DNA of 47,310 nt, taken from the NCBI GenBank assembly GCA_022449945.1, contig JAKURM010000007.1, positions 1-47,310 on the forward strand, read 5' to 3'. The notes beneath the pieces were generated by a model. It saw only the letters and a program-made list of their open reading frames with translations, did no database searches and was not told the DNA's origin. Positions 18,335-26,230 of the stretch are shown here, in pieces. Made by a program: the position numbers and the translations under genes. Within the stretch, counting starts at the first letter, position 1. Each line of letters begins with the position of its first letter. This DNA is from Candidatus Thalassarchaeum sp. (GTDB taxonomy: Archaea > Thermoplasmatota > Poseidoniia > Poseidoniales > Thalassarchaeaceae).

Positions 18335-19999
18335 ATGGGACTGTTTTCAGCAATGCTTGTTTTCTGGGCCTCAATGTTAGTAATATTCGTAATGCTCAAC
18401 CGTGGTATCTGGGTTTTCACTGACGTTAGCAAGAGCATGAGCATGTTCATGCTAGAAAAGGCACTAGGTCCCGCAGCAGATTTTGCAGAGGGGAGGAAAG
18501 GATCCGGAGCCAAAGCGTGGATTATACAGGGGGCCCTCTGGCTAATCCCGGCATCGACCCTTACATTCTGTGGCCTTTGGCTCAGTCATGACCCTGTGGC
18601 TCTCCACAGCCTATCTTCATGGGGCCTAAATCCAACTTCTTCCTCTCTAATCATGGCTGGAAACCTCACAACGTTCTATGGTTCTGTGGGGATGCTGATG
18701 ATCGGAGCAGCGCTTCACATAGTACCGAGTCTCGGAGCAACCTCGCTGGCTAGCGAGAAGAACGCCTCATTGATGTCCTTCGTTTGGACTCTTTCAGTCC
18801 TGGTTCTAATCATTGGATCAAACAATCCCGAAGTTTTCGGAATCAAGCTGCTTCTGGTTGCAACTGCCTTACACACTTTGTCGTTAATGGCCGTTATCGT
18901 CAATATGCTGCTAACTGCTGCATCAAGAACGAGGAAGATGGCGCTTCCAGCATGGCTTATCATAATTGGATTGATTTCCGACCCACTCTCTATTGTGGTG
19001 CTGGCAGTGGCAGGAGTTCTGGATTCTGGAACAGGACAGTGGCTAGCCGTCAGATTTGCTGTGGGGGGCTTCTTCTTCATGCAGGCAGCAGGAATTAGCC
19101 TATTCGCAGCATCCAGGGGAACTGGAAACCCACTTTGGTCACGCTCCCTTGCAGCAGTGACGATGCTAGGTGCCATACTGACCATCAACCCAATGGGCTA
19201 CACAGACGGTTCCATAGCCGCTGACTTGTTGGGAATAGATCCAGCCTCCCTTGAACCTACCAGGAACGACATCATTGCAGGCTCATTCCTAATGGCTCTT
19301 GCCGCAATCCCAATTATCGCCCTGTCAGCAAATATTCTTGCTACTATGAGGGGGGATGATGTTTTCATGGAGAATCCAGACTACCCAGGAATGCCTGAGA
19401 TAAACCTTGGAGCCTTCATGTTGCTGCCTCTGGGCATAGGGGCCCTATTCGTTCAGACTGACCACTTGACCGGTACCAACGAATTAGGGGGAATATCATC
19501 CACTCTTGTCATCATGGTTGCGTGGTTAGTGATGGTCCCCTTGGCACTGGGCTCTTCCTTGTCCATTTTCCCCGAGGCTTCAGGAAGGAACGTTCTCTCA
19601 GTAAGCAGGTCCAGATGGGCATACTGGGCCATGGCTGGTGGAGCCTTTTCGGGTTTGATTATCACCATGATGTCAGATTTCGCAGACATGTCCCTTGCTG
19701 AGGCTGCGGTGGAATCTGAAACCACAATCGGCAACCGTCTTCGAGTCCTTGGATCTGTCCTATTCTATGGTACCGTAATAGGTGCAGTGTTACATTGTCT
19801 GAATATGATTAGTGGTTCCTTCAGGGGCTCACTAATTGGGGAGTTGTCCACCCCTTCTTCCACCTCGATATCAAGCCCATTCAAGTTGACGGAAGAGACC
19901 ACAGTTAGGAAAATTCTCGCACAAAGGGAGGGCAAGTTGGACACGGTAGTAGTACCTGAATCCAATTCCGAATCTCCCGGAAAGCCTACCGAACTGTGA
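18335..19999 (+). CDS. Multi-pass membrane protein, distantly like heme-copper oxidase subunit I
   Basis: 554 residues with about twelve hydrophobic helices and a soluble C-tail of about 60 residues. The stretch NLTTFYGSVGMLMIGAALH followed by IVPSLGATSLAS and SLMSFVWTLSVLVL reads like the region around helices II-III of heme-copper oxidase subunit I (pattern THG...VPxxxGA...LNxLSFW). The histidines needed for heme and copper are not in place: only a few His lie in helices (ALHIVP, TALHTL, VLHCLN). It could be a degenerate oxidase-like protein or an unrelated membrane protein. Start ATG 18335 has a strong GAGGTGATT site overlapping the upstream stop. Gene reality is certain; the family call is weak. 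Confidence 0.6.
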   Translation: MGLFSAMLVFWASMLVIFVMLNRGIWVFTDVSKSMSMFMLEKALGPAADFAEGRKGSGAKAWIIQGALWLIPASTLTFCGLWLSHDPVALHSLSSWGLNPTSSSLIMAGNLTTFYGSVGMLMIGAALHIVPSLGATSLASEKNASLMSFVWTLSVLVLIIGSNNPEVFGIKLLLVATALHTLSLMAVIVNMLLTAASRTRKMALPAWLIIIGLISDPLSIVVLAVAGVLDSGTGQWLAVRFAVGGFFFMQAAGISLFAASRGTGNPLWSRSLAAVTMLGAILTINPMGYTDGSIAADLLGIDPASLEPTRNDIIAGSFLMALAAIPIIALSANILATMRGDDVFMENPDYPGMPEINLGAFMLLPLGIGALFVQTDHLTGTNELGGISSTLVIMVAWLVMVPLALGSSLSIFPEASGRNVLSVSRSRWAYWAMAGGAFSGLIITMMSDFADMSLAEAAVESETTIGNRLRVLGSVLFYGTVIGAVLHCLNMISGSFRGSLIGELSTPSSTSISSPFKLTEETTVRKILAQREGKLDTVVVPESNSESPGKPTEL

Positions 20000-20050
20000 A
20001 AGCCGACCTCATTCTCCCTTTGGAAAACCCTTGTTCACTTGAGTGGTAAT

Positions 20051-21334
20051 ATGCGAATTGGCCTAGTTGGAAAACCAAACGTGGGGAAGTCAACCGCCTT
20101 CTCTGCACTTACGGAGACGCCGGTAGAGATCGCCAACTATCCCTTTACAACAATAGAGCCCAATGTTGGAGTTACTTGGCTCCCACTTCCAAGTGCTTGT
20201 GCATGCCAATCCTTGAGAAAGCGAAAACAAGAATCTGGTCGCATTTCTACCAATTCAGATGACGGCAAGAGGGATGGAAGCATTTGCACTCCAAAGTCTG
20301 GCTCATGCCGTGGCCATCGAAGGCTCGTCCCAGTCACTCTTGTCGATGTTGCCGGTTTAGTTCCCGGAGCCCATGAGGGCAGGGGAAGAGGGAACCAGTT
20401 CCTCTCAGACTTATCTAGATGCGATGCTTTGATTCAAGTTGTAGATGTTTCAGGCTCTACTGACATTGAGGGAAATCCAGTGGGTTCAGGGGGGGCCGAT
20501 CCCATTGTAGAGCACAACTTTCTACTAAGCGAACTCGACTCTTGGCTATTGGGAATCATCAGCAATGGTTGGGACCGAGCATCTAGAAAGGCCCAAGCGG
20601 AAGGAGACCGGGCAATATCCGAACACCTTCTAGGTAGGATAACTGGCATAGGAGCCACCGAATGGCACGTTTCCTCGGGACTCTCAGAAGTAAAGAGGAA
20701 ACATCCCTCATCGACAGACTCATTCTCCTGGGGAGATGCAGAACTCTCGACATTGGCTTCGGCAATCAGAAAAGCCCTCTTCCCAATTTCCGTAGCTGCG
20801 AACAAAGCCGACAACCGAATTCTTAGTGGTCCCGAACTAGAATCCGAGGTCGAGTCGCAGGGAGGTAAAATGGCCTATACAAGTGCAGAAGCTGAGTTGG
20901 CCCTGCGAAGGGCCACCGCATCGGGGTTGATATCATATCACCCTGGAGACTCCAGTTTCGAAGTAACCGCTGTAGGAGAAGAACAACTTTCGACCACTCA
21001 GCGAATCGCTCTTGAATCAATCTCAGATACAATCTCATCCTGGGAAGGTGGTGGTTTAGTGGGACTACTAGGGCAGGTTGTATTTGGACAGCTTTCGCGG
21101 ATAGTGGCATATCCTGTACAAGATGAGACACATTGGGTCGATGGGGAGGGAAATGCTCTTCCCGACGCTATCTTGGTTCCTAGAGGATCTACGGCCAAGG
21201 GACTTGCATATTCGGTGCATTCCGATCTAGGAGATGGATTTGTTAGAGCAATCGACGCTAGGACCGGTAGAGTAATTGGAGCAGAGCATGAACTAATTGA
21301 TGGGGATGTAGTCAGTATCCAGTCCAAGAATTAG
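20051..21334 (+). CDS. YchF/OLA1-type GTPase (Obg superfamily)
   Basis: 427 residues from ATG 20051 (a TTG at 20039 is possible). G-domain motifs: G1 GKPNVGKS at 7-14, the switch region [14 protein letters not shown]3 [19 protein letters not shown], and an N-K-x-D-like NKAD near 255. Between G2 and G3 lies a Cys-containing insert (CACQ...CTPKSGSC) also present in archaeal YchF-like proteins such as the Methanocaldococcus one, possibly binding a metal. A C-terminal TGS-like domain ends the protein ([16 protein letters not shown] to [11 protein letters not shown]). Known: YchF-type proteins bind GTP or ATP and associate with ribosomes. It converges with the minus-strand gene 2 bases away. Confidence 0.9.
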   Translation: MRIGLVGKPNVGKSTAFSALTETPVEIANYPFTTIEPNVGVTWLPLPSACACQSLRKRKQESGRISTNSDDGKRDGSICTPKSGSCRGHRRLVPVTLVDVAGLVPGAHEGRGRGNQFLSDLSRCDALIQVVDVSGSTDIEGNPVGSGGADPIVEHNFLLSELDSWLLGIISNGWDRASRKAQAEGDRAISEHLLGRITGIGATEWHVSSGLSEVKRKHPSSTDSFSWGDAELSTLASAIRKALFPISVAANKADNRILSGPELESEVESQGGKMAYTSAEAELALRRATASGLISYHPGDSSFEVTAVGEEQLSTTQRIALESISDTISSWEGGGLVGLLGQVVFGQLSRIVAYPVQDETHWVDGEGNALPDAILVPRGSTAKGLAYSVHSDLGDGFVRAIDARTGRVIGAEHELIDGDVVSIQSKN

Positions 21335-21336
21335 TG

Positions 21337-22002
21337 TTAGGCAGACTCAACAATCACCGTGAAGGTTACGGCAGTCCATGTGATGTCGAAATCTTCGTCA
21401 CTGTCTATGATTCCCCCAGCGATCGGAGCAGCCTCAATTGAAGCAGTGATCGTGGCTGCCCAAGCACCACGTCCCTTCCCACCATCGCTCCACCTTTCTC
21501 TGATTTCCCCCTCGTTCTCCTCTTCTTCTGTATATTCGACTCCAGTGTAGTTTTCTGTTACGTCCCATCTCATAGTGAAGCCACCCCCTCCTCCCCCAGA
21601 GCATGCCCCATCTGAGGTTTGGTCATCTATTCCTTCCAGGTCGCTCAAATCACTGGTCCCTTCCACGCTATCTGTGAATCCCGGGCCTGGATCATCGTTG
21701 TCAAAGCAGGAAACCTCAAATTCTACGTAACCGATGTTTAATCCCTCTTCCACTAGCAAATCGAAGAACGTGTCATGCGACTCTCCATCTCCCAGGACTA
21801 CAGACTCTTCTTGAGTTATTTCGCTCTCTTCGAATGAAACCAATAGTGAGCCACTTAGGCCCGAAGAACCGCCTCCGACAATCTCGTCATCAACTAGTGC
21901 AGGCATAGCTGCAAAGTATATCGGGAATGCGACTAGGAAGGCTACTGCTCCTGCTAGAGTTTTGACCTTCTGTGGCGTATCTACAAGGTCTTGGAAGTCC
22001 AT
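21337..22002 (-). CDS. Membrane-anchored acidic extracytoplasmic protein, unknown function
   Basis: 221 residues. An N-terminal hydrophobic segment (about 17-36, LAGAVAFLVAFPIYFAAMP) follows a short cytosolic lead of 16 residues, so this looks like a signal anchor. The remaining 185 residues are highly acidic, with two Cys (in VSCFDND and GACSGG), a run of six Gly, and beta-rich segments (GFTMRWDVTENY, AWAATITASIEA, ITWTAVTFTVIVE). This resembles a beta-sandwich domain, but no family was recognised. It lies downstream of the ribosomal stalk block in the same direction and may be a separate unit. Confidence 0.7.
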   Translation of the reverse strand: MDFQDLVDTPQKVKTLAGAVAFLVAFPIYFAAMPALVDDEIVGGGSSGLSGSLLVSFEESEITQEESVVLGDGESHDTFFDLLVEEGLNIGYVEFEVSCFDNDDPGPGFTDSVEGTSDLSDLEGIDDQTSDGACSGGGGGGFTMRWDVTENYTGVEYTEEEENEGEIRERWSDGGKGRGAWAATITASIEAAPIAGGIIDSDEDFDITWTAVTFTVIVESA

Positions 22003-22063
22003 GCTTGATTACTCGGTCTACGGCTTGCCTATCAATTACTCTACCGAGCGCATGCTCGAAGAT

Positions 22064-22570
22064 TCATTCTGACTCGTCTGCCACACCTTTCCATGACTTG
22101 ATGTTAATTCCCTCTCTCGAGAAGGCCTTCCTGGATCTTCTAAACTCTGGAAGTAGAGCCCCAATTATCGAACGCTCCATGAAACTCCATTTCCATGGGC
22201 ATCTAGGAAGAAGCTCTGCCCATTCTACCAGGAATCGCCTCCAGTCCTCTCCATCGAACCACTCCGGAATGCCGAATGATACGAATGATATCCTCCCGGC
22301 AGAACCAGGAACATAACTCCAGGAGCGTAGAGAAAGACCATCTGCAATTCCATCCTCGACAACAAGTCCCAGAACTCTGGCTCTTCTGGCTAAAGGGACG
22401 ATAATCGCCCATCTGTGAACCATTGTGGCCTCTTCTATACGACGCATCTTCCAGCTACGCTTCTCTCCGATCATCCTCATTGCTCTGATGGCTTCGGTGG
22501 GCACTATGCTTACGGGAATCTCTAGCGTCCGCTCCATTGTTCTCGACCCATCCTCTAGGCCCTCGCCCAT
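22064..22570 (-). CDS. Unknown protein at the end of the ribosomal stalk operon
   Basis: 168 residues from ATG 22570, or 157 from the ATG at 22537 (MERTLEIPVSIVP). It is rich in Arg and Trp, with segments such as EATMVHRWAIIVPLARRARVL, SWSYVPGSAGRISFVSFG and LPRCPWKWSFMERSI; no membrane helix, no metal-binding Cys set and no motif I can name. It begins 33 bases after the L12 stop in the same direction, so it is likely cotranscribed with L10-L12. The basic character would fit RNA or ribosome binding, but that is inference only. Confidence 0.6.
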   Translation of the reverse strand: MGEGLEDGSRTMERTLEIPVSIVPTEAIRAMRMIGEKRSWKMRRIEEATMVHRWAIIVPLARRARVLGLVVEDGIADGLSLRSWSYVPGSAGRISFVSFGIPEWFDGEDWRRFLVEWAELLPRCPWKWSFMERSIIGALLPEFRRSRKAFSREGINIKSWKGVADESE

Positions 22571-22603
22571 AGCGGCTTCGCGTCATTTGTTACAATCGCT
22601 GAT

Positions 22604-22918
22604 TCAGCCGAACAGGGAGCCAAGGCCCTCGAAGCCGCCCGCGTCTTCCTCGGGCTCCTCAGCAGCTTCCTCCTCAGCAGGAGCAGCCTCAGATGGCGCT
22701 CCTCCGGAAGAAGCAGACGGAGCAGCCGAGGCCACTGGGGCGGCGACCGCGGTCGCCATGGCCTCATCGATGTCAACCTCATTGAGTGAGGCAACTAGGG
22801 CCGTAACTCTGGCCCCATCTGCCTCCACTCCAGCGGCTTTCAGCACTGAGCTTACGGCCTTGTCATCGATGCCCTTTCCTGCAGAATGCAACAACATTGC
22901 AGCATACACATATTCCAT
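22604..22918 (-). CDS. rpl12: Ribosomal protein L12/P1 (stalk)
   Basis: 104 residues from ATG 22918. It has the archaeal P1 layout: N-terminal helical dimerisation domain starting [19 protein letters not shown], an Ala/Pro/Ser hinge, an acidic stretch ([14 protein letters not shown]) and the conserved C-terminal tail FEGLGSLFG that contacts GTPase factors. An AGGTGA ribosome site at 22924-22929 sits right before this ATG, which rules out the longer frame from 22972. It follows L10 by 16 bases, and its tail matches that of L10 (FDGLGDLFG), as usual for the archaeal stalk. Confidence 0.95.
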   Translation of the reverse strand: MEYVYAAMLLHSAGKGIDDKAVSSVLKAAGVEADGARVTALVASLNEVDIDEAMATAVAAPVASAAPSASSGGAPSEAAPAEEEAAEEPEEDAGGFEGLGSLFG

Positions 22919-22934
22919 TTCATTCACCTTTTTT

Positions 22935-23951
22935 TCAACCGAAGAGGTCACCGAGTCCATCGAACCCAGCACTCCCTTCTTCCTCCTCTTCTTCCTCAGC
23001 AGGGGCCTCTTCGGCCTCTTCTGTTGTTGCCACCTCGGAGGGTGTGGCTTCAGTGCTCATTGACGCAGCACCCAAACTGGAGCGCAACTCGTCGTCAAGA
23101 GCATCGGAATCTAATTGTCCCGCTAGGGATAGAGCACGCGATTGTGCCTGTGATAGTATGAAGGCTGCCGTGGCATCGTTAACTATGCCTGCCTCAAGGG
23201 CGACCGACAAAGCCTCACTTGCTGCCTTGGAAATGAGAGTCGGAGTGGTAGTTGTCGAGAACCATCCTACATTGCAAGCCAGGTTATGGGAACCTGAAGT
23301 GGCTCTGATAATGTCATTCCTCAGTCCATCAGTATCGAGATCCAGATCCGACGATGAGAATATGTGCCCACCCTCTATTGCACCTGTGAGGATTAGCCCA
23401 ATCTCGATAGGGTTGATTCCAAGTTTAGCTAGCATGATTCCTAGATCTGCAGAAATCTCGTCACCCTGCTCGAAAGTCGTATCCTTCTGTATTGCAACCT
23501 TGCCCTTGTCAATCTTCGCTGGTATCCCAACTGCATTGAACTCACCAACTATGGGGCCCGGACCGAACTCTGTGGGCCCGGCAGGAATGGTGATCTGCTC
23601 AGGAAAGCTCTCCCCGGCCTTCGCCGGACGCCCCTGACGGGTTTTCTCAAGCTCACTGAAAATTTCGAATGCGTTCATTGAGTCGCTATGGACCACACAT
23701 GGTTGTTCTGCACCTTCCAGAAGTCCTTCGAGCTCCCCGGGCTCTCTACCTGCCTCTGACCAAGCAATCCTCATCAATGACTTCTTCGCCATCGTAATGG
23801 ACATCCTGTCTCGAAGTGTTTTCCTCATATCGATCATGTTGTTCGCAGGAACTCCAGAAACATCCACTACGGCCACTACTCCGTCGCTGGTGAATATGCC
23901 AGCGAGTTCTGATACTCGATCCTTCTTCCATTCAGCGACTTTTGGAATCAC
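22935..23951 (-). CDS. rplP0: Ribosomal protein L10 / P0 (stalk base)
   Basis: 338 residues. It has the archaeal P0 layout: an N-terminal rRNA-binding domain starting [15 protein letters not shown], a block [20 protein letters not shown], an insertion domain (about 110-190), C-terminal helices that seat P1 dimers (about 235-290), an acidic stretch and the tail FDGLGDLFG. It anchors L12 dimers and binds 23S rRNA together with L11. The start is a GTG at 23951 that overlaps the TGA stop of L1 (GTGA), with a GAGGTGG ribosome site a few bases upstream, so translation is coupled to L1. Confidence 0.95.
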   Translation of the reverse strand: MIPKVAEWKKDRVSELAGIFTSDGVVAVVDVSGVPANNMIDMRKTLRDRMSITMAKKSLMRIAWSEAGREPGELEGLLEGAEQPCVVHSDSMNAFEIFSELEKTRQGRPAKAGESFPEQITIPAGPTEFGPGPIVGEFNAVGIPAKIDKGKVAIQKDTTFEQGDEISADLGIMLAKLGINPIEIGLILTGAIEGGHIFSSSDLDLDTDGLRNDIIRATSGSHNLACNVGWFSTTTTPTLISKAASEALSVALEAGIVNDATAAFILSQAQSRALSLAGQLDSDALDDELRSSLGAASMSTEATPSEVATTEEAEEAPAEEEEEEEGSAGFDGLGDLFG

Positions 23952-24592
23952 AATACCACCTCAACCTTGATGGAAGGGCCCATTGACGTCTTGACATAGC
24001 AAGACCGTATATTGCCAGCTCCCCTCTCCAGATTTCCAGTGACCCTTTCCCAAATTGCGTATGCATTTGAGGTGAGGTCGTCTATGCCTTGTTCCCTAGA
24101 CCCCAGGGCGGTGTGAAATGTTATCCTGTCTCGTGAACGAACTATGGCGGTGTCCTTCAGACCCGAAGCCAATGCCGACGGATCCAAAGTAGGTGGAACT
24201 GGACGAGGCATTTTGCCCCTAGGACCCAGTACGCCTCCGAGGAACCTACCCACGGTTCCCATATGGGGGATCTCAGAGAGGAAAAAGTCGTATTGCTTTG
24301 CAACCTTCCTAGCCCTCTGCCTATTCCCACCGAGGTCTTCAATCGTTGATGGATCAATAATGTCGAGCCCGGCTGCCTTGGCTTTAGCAGCCATCTCCCC
24401 TCCAGCAAACATGGCTATTCGTACAGGTTTCCCTCTTCCCGACGGTAGACGAACCTCTTCCTGTATCCTGTTCGTGGGAATCTTCAGATCAACATCTTTG
24501 ATAGTGAAGGAAATCTCAATCGACTCTACAAATCCCCTCTCGGGTGCGCCGTTGATGGCTTCTTGAATGGCTGTCTGCAGATTTTCTCTCAT
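23948..24592 (-). CDS. rpl1: Ribosomal protein L1
   Basis: 214 residues from ATG 24592, close to the archaeal norm. Family hallmarks: N-terminal helix RENLQTAIQEAI, the FTIKDVDLKIPTNRI strand pair, IAMFAGGEMA, the second domain with LGPRGKMPRPVPP and the closing strand [15 protein letters not shown]1 forms the L1 stalk of the large subunit and, in methanogens, represses its own operon by binding its mRNA; whether that happens here cannot be seen. A GAGGTGGG ribosome site (24597-24604) fixes the ATG and rejects a GTG three codons upstream. It overlaps the L10 start and follows L11 by 52 bases. Confidence 0.95.
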   Translation of the reverse strand: MRENLQTAIQEAINGAPERGFVESIEISFTIKDVDLKIPTNRIQEEVRLPSGRGKPVRIAMFAGGEMAAKAKAAGLDIIDPSTIEDLGGNRQRARKVAKQYDFFLSEIPHMGTVGRFLGGVLGPRGKMPRPVPPTLDPSALASGLKDTAIVRSRDRITFHTALGSREQGIDDLTSNAYAIWERVTGNLERGAGNIRSCYVKTSMGPSIKVEVVL

Positions 24593-24596
24593 TTTT

Positions 24597-24604
24597 CCCA
24601 CCTC
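24597..24604 (-). promoter_or_regulatory. Ribosome binding site of L1
   Basis: GAGGTGGG on the minus strand, four bases before ATG 24592. It decides the L1 start: the in-frame GTG at 24601 lies inside this site. Confidence 0.75.
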
Positions 24605-24644
24605 TGCGGTAAGCGAGGATCACCTCTCCCGCAATTCGTGAACT

Positions 24645-24923
24645 CTAACTGAAATGCTCGTTAAATGCCCCCTCGCTCATTGCCTTCAGAGCTTCCTTTG
24701 GCTCCATTCCTTCTACCCTTATACGCATACCAACGCAAGTTCCCATAATCTCCCTACATCTCGCATAAAGCGTCTTTCCAGTCAAGCGGTCCTTCTGAGA
24801 CTCTGCCACGCTCTTCACCTGGTCCATTGTCATGTTCTCAGTCGAGGCATCCCAAGAGCCATTGGACTTCTTTTGTCCCAGAGTCTGCAAGATTTTGTGA
24901 GGGGTCTCGTTGCGTGCTGACAT
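24645..24923 (-). CDS. rpl11: Ribosomal protein L11, C-terminal domain only
   Basis: 92 residues; archaeal L11 is normally about 160. The segment from TMDQVKSVAE through GKTLYARCREIMGTCVGMRI to VEGMEPKEALKAMSEGAF is the C-terminal, rRNA-binding L11 domain, including the conserved GTCVxMxxxVEG block. The first 30 residues (TPHKILQTLGQKKSNGSWD) match only the linker before that domain. The N-terminal domain, which contacts translation factors and thiostrepton, is missing. The start is sound: GAGGTGAT precedes ATG 24923 and an in-frame TGA lies four codons upstream. Only 82 bases separate it from the Spt5 stop, too few for the lost domain. Order Spt5-L11-L1-L10-L12 is the usual archaeal one. A second full-length L11 elsewhere cannot be excluded. 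Confidence 0.88.
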   Translation of the reverse strand: MSARNETPHKILQTLGQKKSNGSWDASTENMTMDQVKSVAESQKDRLTGKTLYARCREIMGTCVGMRIRVEGMEPKEALKAMSEGAFNEHFS

Positions 24924-24926
24924 GTA

Positions 24927-24934
24927 ATCACCTC
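24927..24934 (-). promoter_or_regulatory. Ribosome binding site of the short L11
   Basis: GAGGTGAT on the minus strand, three bases before ATG 24923. Its good match and spacing support this ATG as the true start of the shortened L11. Confidence 0.75.
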
Positions 24935-24985
24935 ATAACCGCGGGACTCGCCGACCTGCTCTCCCTATTTGATGATGATGCACTG

Positions 24986-24997
24986 CCAAAATTTTGG
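24986..24997. repeat. 12-base perfect palindrome between Spt5 and L11 genes
   Basis: CCAAAATTTTGG reads the same on both strands and lies in the 82-base spacer just after the Spt5 stop. It could be a protein-binding site or part of an internal promoter or terminator for the ribosomal genes. No function can be shown from sequence, and an A/T palindrome of this size can arise by chance. Confidence 0.5.
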
Positions 24998-25005
24998 TCA
25001 TTTGA

Positions 25006-25872
25006 CTACTCGACCCGCTGGGTCACCCTTACTTGGTCGGCTCTAACTGTTAGTGCAACAGGAACCGCTGCTTCGAATAGCTCCACGGTGACCTCTTCCT
25101 TCGACTCAGCCACTCGGGTGACTCTGGCCGTTTGTCCACGGAAGGCACCACCCGAGATTTCGACAATGCACCCTTCCTCTATTCCCGAGGTGGCCGCCTT
25201 GGGCTCTAGATAAGGAAGGACATCTTCCAATGGACTTTCACCACCAAGTACCTTGCTGCAATTCTTGAGTGGCGTTACTCCCACGCCGACTCTGCCTATC
25301 AATTTCTGAACGTGATGCATGGCAGTAGCCTCAATGAAGATGTAACCCTTCATGAAATGGGGACTCAGGACTCCGAATATCTTGTCTTGGATATCCTTCA
25401 ATGATCCGGTTCCTGAAAGTCTGGCACGAATTTCGGTTGCTACATTCTGCTCTTGGCCTATGGAAGTCTTCAGAATATAGAGGTATGATGCAACGTCTCC
25501 ATACATGTCCTTTAGTTGAGGGGTTGCGTACTCTTTTTCCTGAATTTTCCCTGGATCGACCCACTCGTAACCCTTGTACAATGTTCCCGGGCTAACATCA
25601 ACCTCCTCCGTCATGAACAAAATTGGTGTAACATCATTCAAGCGGTTTCCATAGGCAAGCCCCCTTGCCATTCCCGTTCTAACAATGTCTAGATTCTCTG
25701 CGGTAATTCCGGTACACTCGGTTATTCTCGAAATTATTGAATCCACGTCTCCGTGATCCCCCACGCCGTAGATCCCGTCCCATGCACCTGGGAAGTCGGC
25801 CACTTCGTCGGCCCTCTGCATTAGCAGGACCTTCTCTCCGCTTCGGAGGTATACCGTGAATGCCTCTGACAA
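25006..25872 (-). CDS. spt5: Transcription elongation factor Spt5 with N-terminal degenerate Nudix-like domain
   Basis: 288 residues from TTG 25872; archaeal Spt5 is usually about 150. The C-terminal half is standard: NGN domain about 129-224 (ASYLYILKTSIGQEQNVA, HFMKGYIFIEA) and KOW domain about 228-280 (EEGCIVEISGGAFRGQTARV). NGN binds the RNA polymerase clamp with Spt4. The first 120 residues read as a Nudix fold: VLLMQRADEVADFPGAWDG, GDHGD, RITECTGI, then VRTG and YEWVDPGKI. In the Nudix box, of the REUxEE glutamates only one survives (R, E, C at the three positions), so hydrolysis is unlikely. The TTG follows the SecE stop by 8 bases with a GGTGAG site overlapping that stop; ATG 25896, 8 codons earlier, would overlap SecE by 16 bases and lacks such a site. 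Confidence 0.88.
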   Translation of the reverse strand: MSEAFTVYLRSGEKVLLMQRADEVADFPGAWDGIYGVGDHGDVDSIISRITECTGITAENLDIVRTGMARGLAYGNRLNDVTPILFMTEEVDVSPGTLYKGYEWVDPGKIQEKEYATPQLKDMYGDVASYLYILKTSIGQEQNVATEIRARLSGTGSLKDIQDKIFGVLSPHFMKGYIFIEATAMHHVQKLIGRVGVGVTPLKNCSKVLGGESPLEDVLPYLEPKAATSGIEEGCIVEISGGAFRGQTARVTRVAESKEEVTVELFEAAVPVALTVRADQVRVTQRVE

Positions 25873-25884
25873 ATTCTCACCTAA
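25870..25884 (-). promoter_or_regulatory. Stop-overlapping ribosome site setting a TTG start (SecE to Spt5)
   Basis: Reads TTAGGTGAGAATTTG on the minus strand: the SecE stop TAG, a GGTGAG ribosome site beginning inside it, 8 bases after the stop a TTG. The RpoF start at 40200 has the same sequence from the stop through the TTG, which supports TTG 25872 as the Spt5 start. Confidence 0.65.
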
Positions 25885-26144
25885 CCAGTCAACCATCCAA
25901 AGAAGGACGGGAATACATTGACCATCAATGCGAGAATCAGGAATCCTATTGCGCCAAGAACGAACATGCCAATTCCGCAGACAATCACAGTCTGTCTGAA
26001 CTCTTGCTTAGACGGCTTTTTTGCCATCTTCAGAATTCTGGCGTAGGAACCGGTCTGAAGGCCCTTGACTCGCCCCTCTATTTCGTCCTGCCAGGTCTGT
26101 GCGAGCTCTTCGATAGCACCAACATTGGAATTTTCAACAGCCAT
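25881..26144 (-). CDS. secE: Protein translocase subunit SecE / Sec61 gamma
   Basis: 87 residues from ATG 26144. A cytosolic amphipathic N-terminal half (about 10-50, with KMAKKPSKQEF at its end) is followed by one membrane helix (about 55-80, VIVCGIGMFVLGAIGFLILAL), the normal SecE architecture. It stabilises SecY in the protein-conducting channel. A GGTGG site precedes this ATG; the longer frame from 26165 has less support. It lies between FtsZ and Spt5, the arrangement found in many euryarchaea, and its stop codon is used in the Spt5 ribosome site. Confidence 0.9.
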   Translation of the reverse strand: MAVENSNVGAIEELAQTWQDEIEGRVKGLQTGSYARILKMAKKPSKQEFRQTVIVCGIGMFVLGAIGFLILALMVNVFPSFFGWLTG

Positions 26145-26230
26145 GCTACCACCAAGAAGCATCACGGCGACCTACAGACCCCATTTAAGGACGACGGGGA
26201 GATAGAATGCGGAATAATGACAGGCTAGGC

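Noticed and set aside
20180-20330. Cys-containing insert in the YchF-type GTPase as a novelty
   Set aside because: Archaeal YchF-like proteins carry a similar Cys-bearing insert between G2 and G3, so it is normal for this group.
22897-23637. Plus-strand frame of 246 codons opposite L10 and L12
   Set aside because: Ser-rich shadow of the Ala/Glu-rich stalk genes on the other strand; L10 and L12 are certain.
25873-25896. ATG 25896 as the Spt5 start
   Set aside because: It overlaps SecE by 16 bases without a ribosome site, whereas TTG 25872 has the same junction as RpoF; kept as an alternative only.
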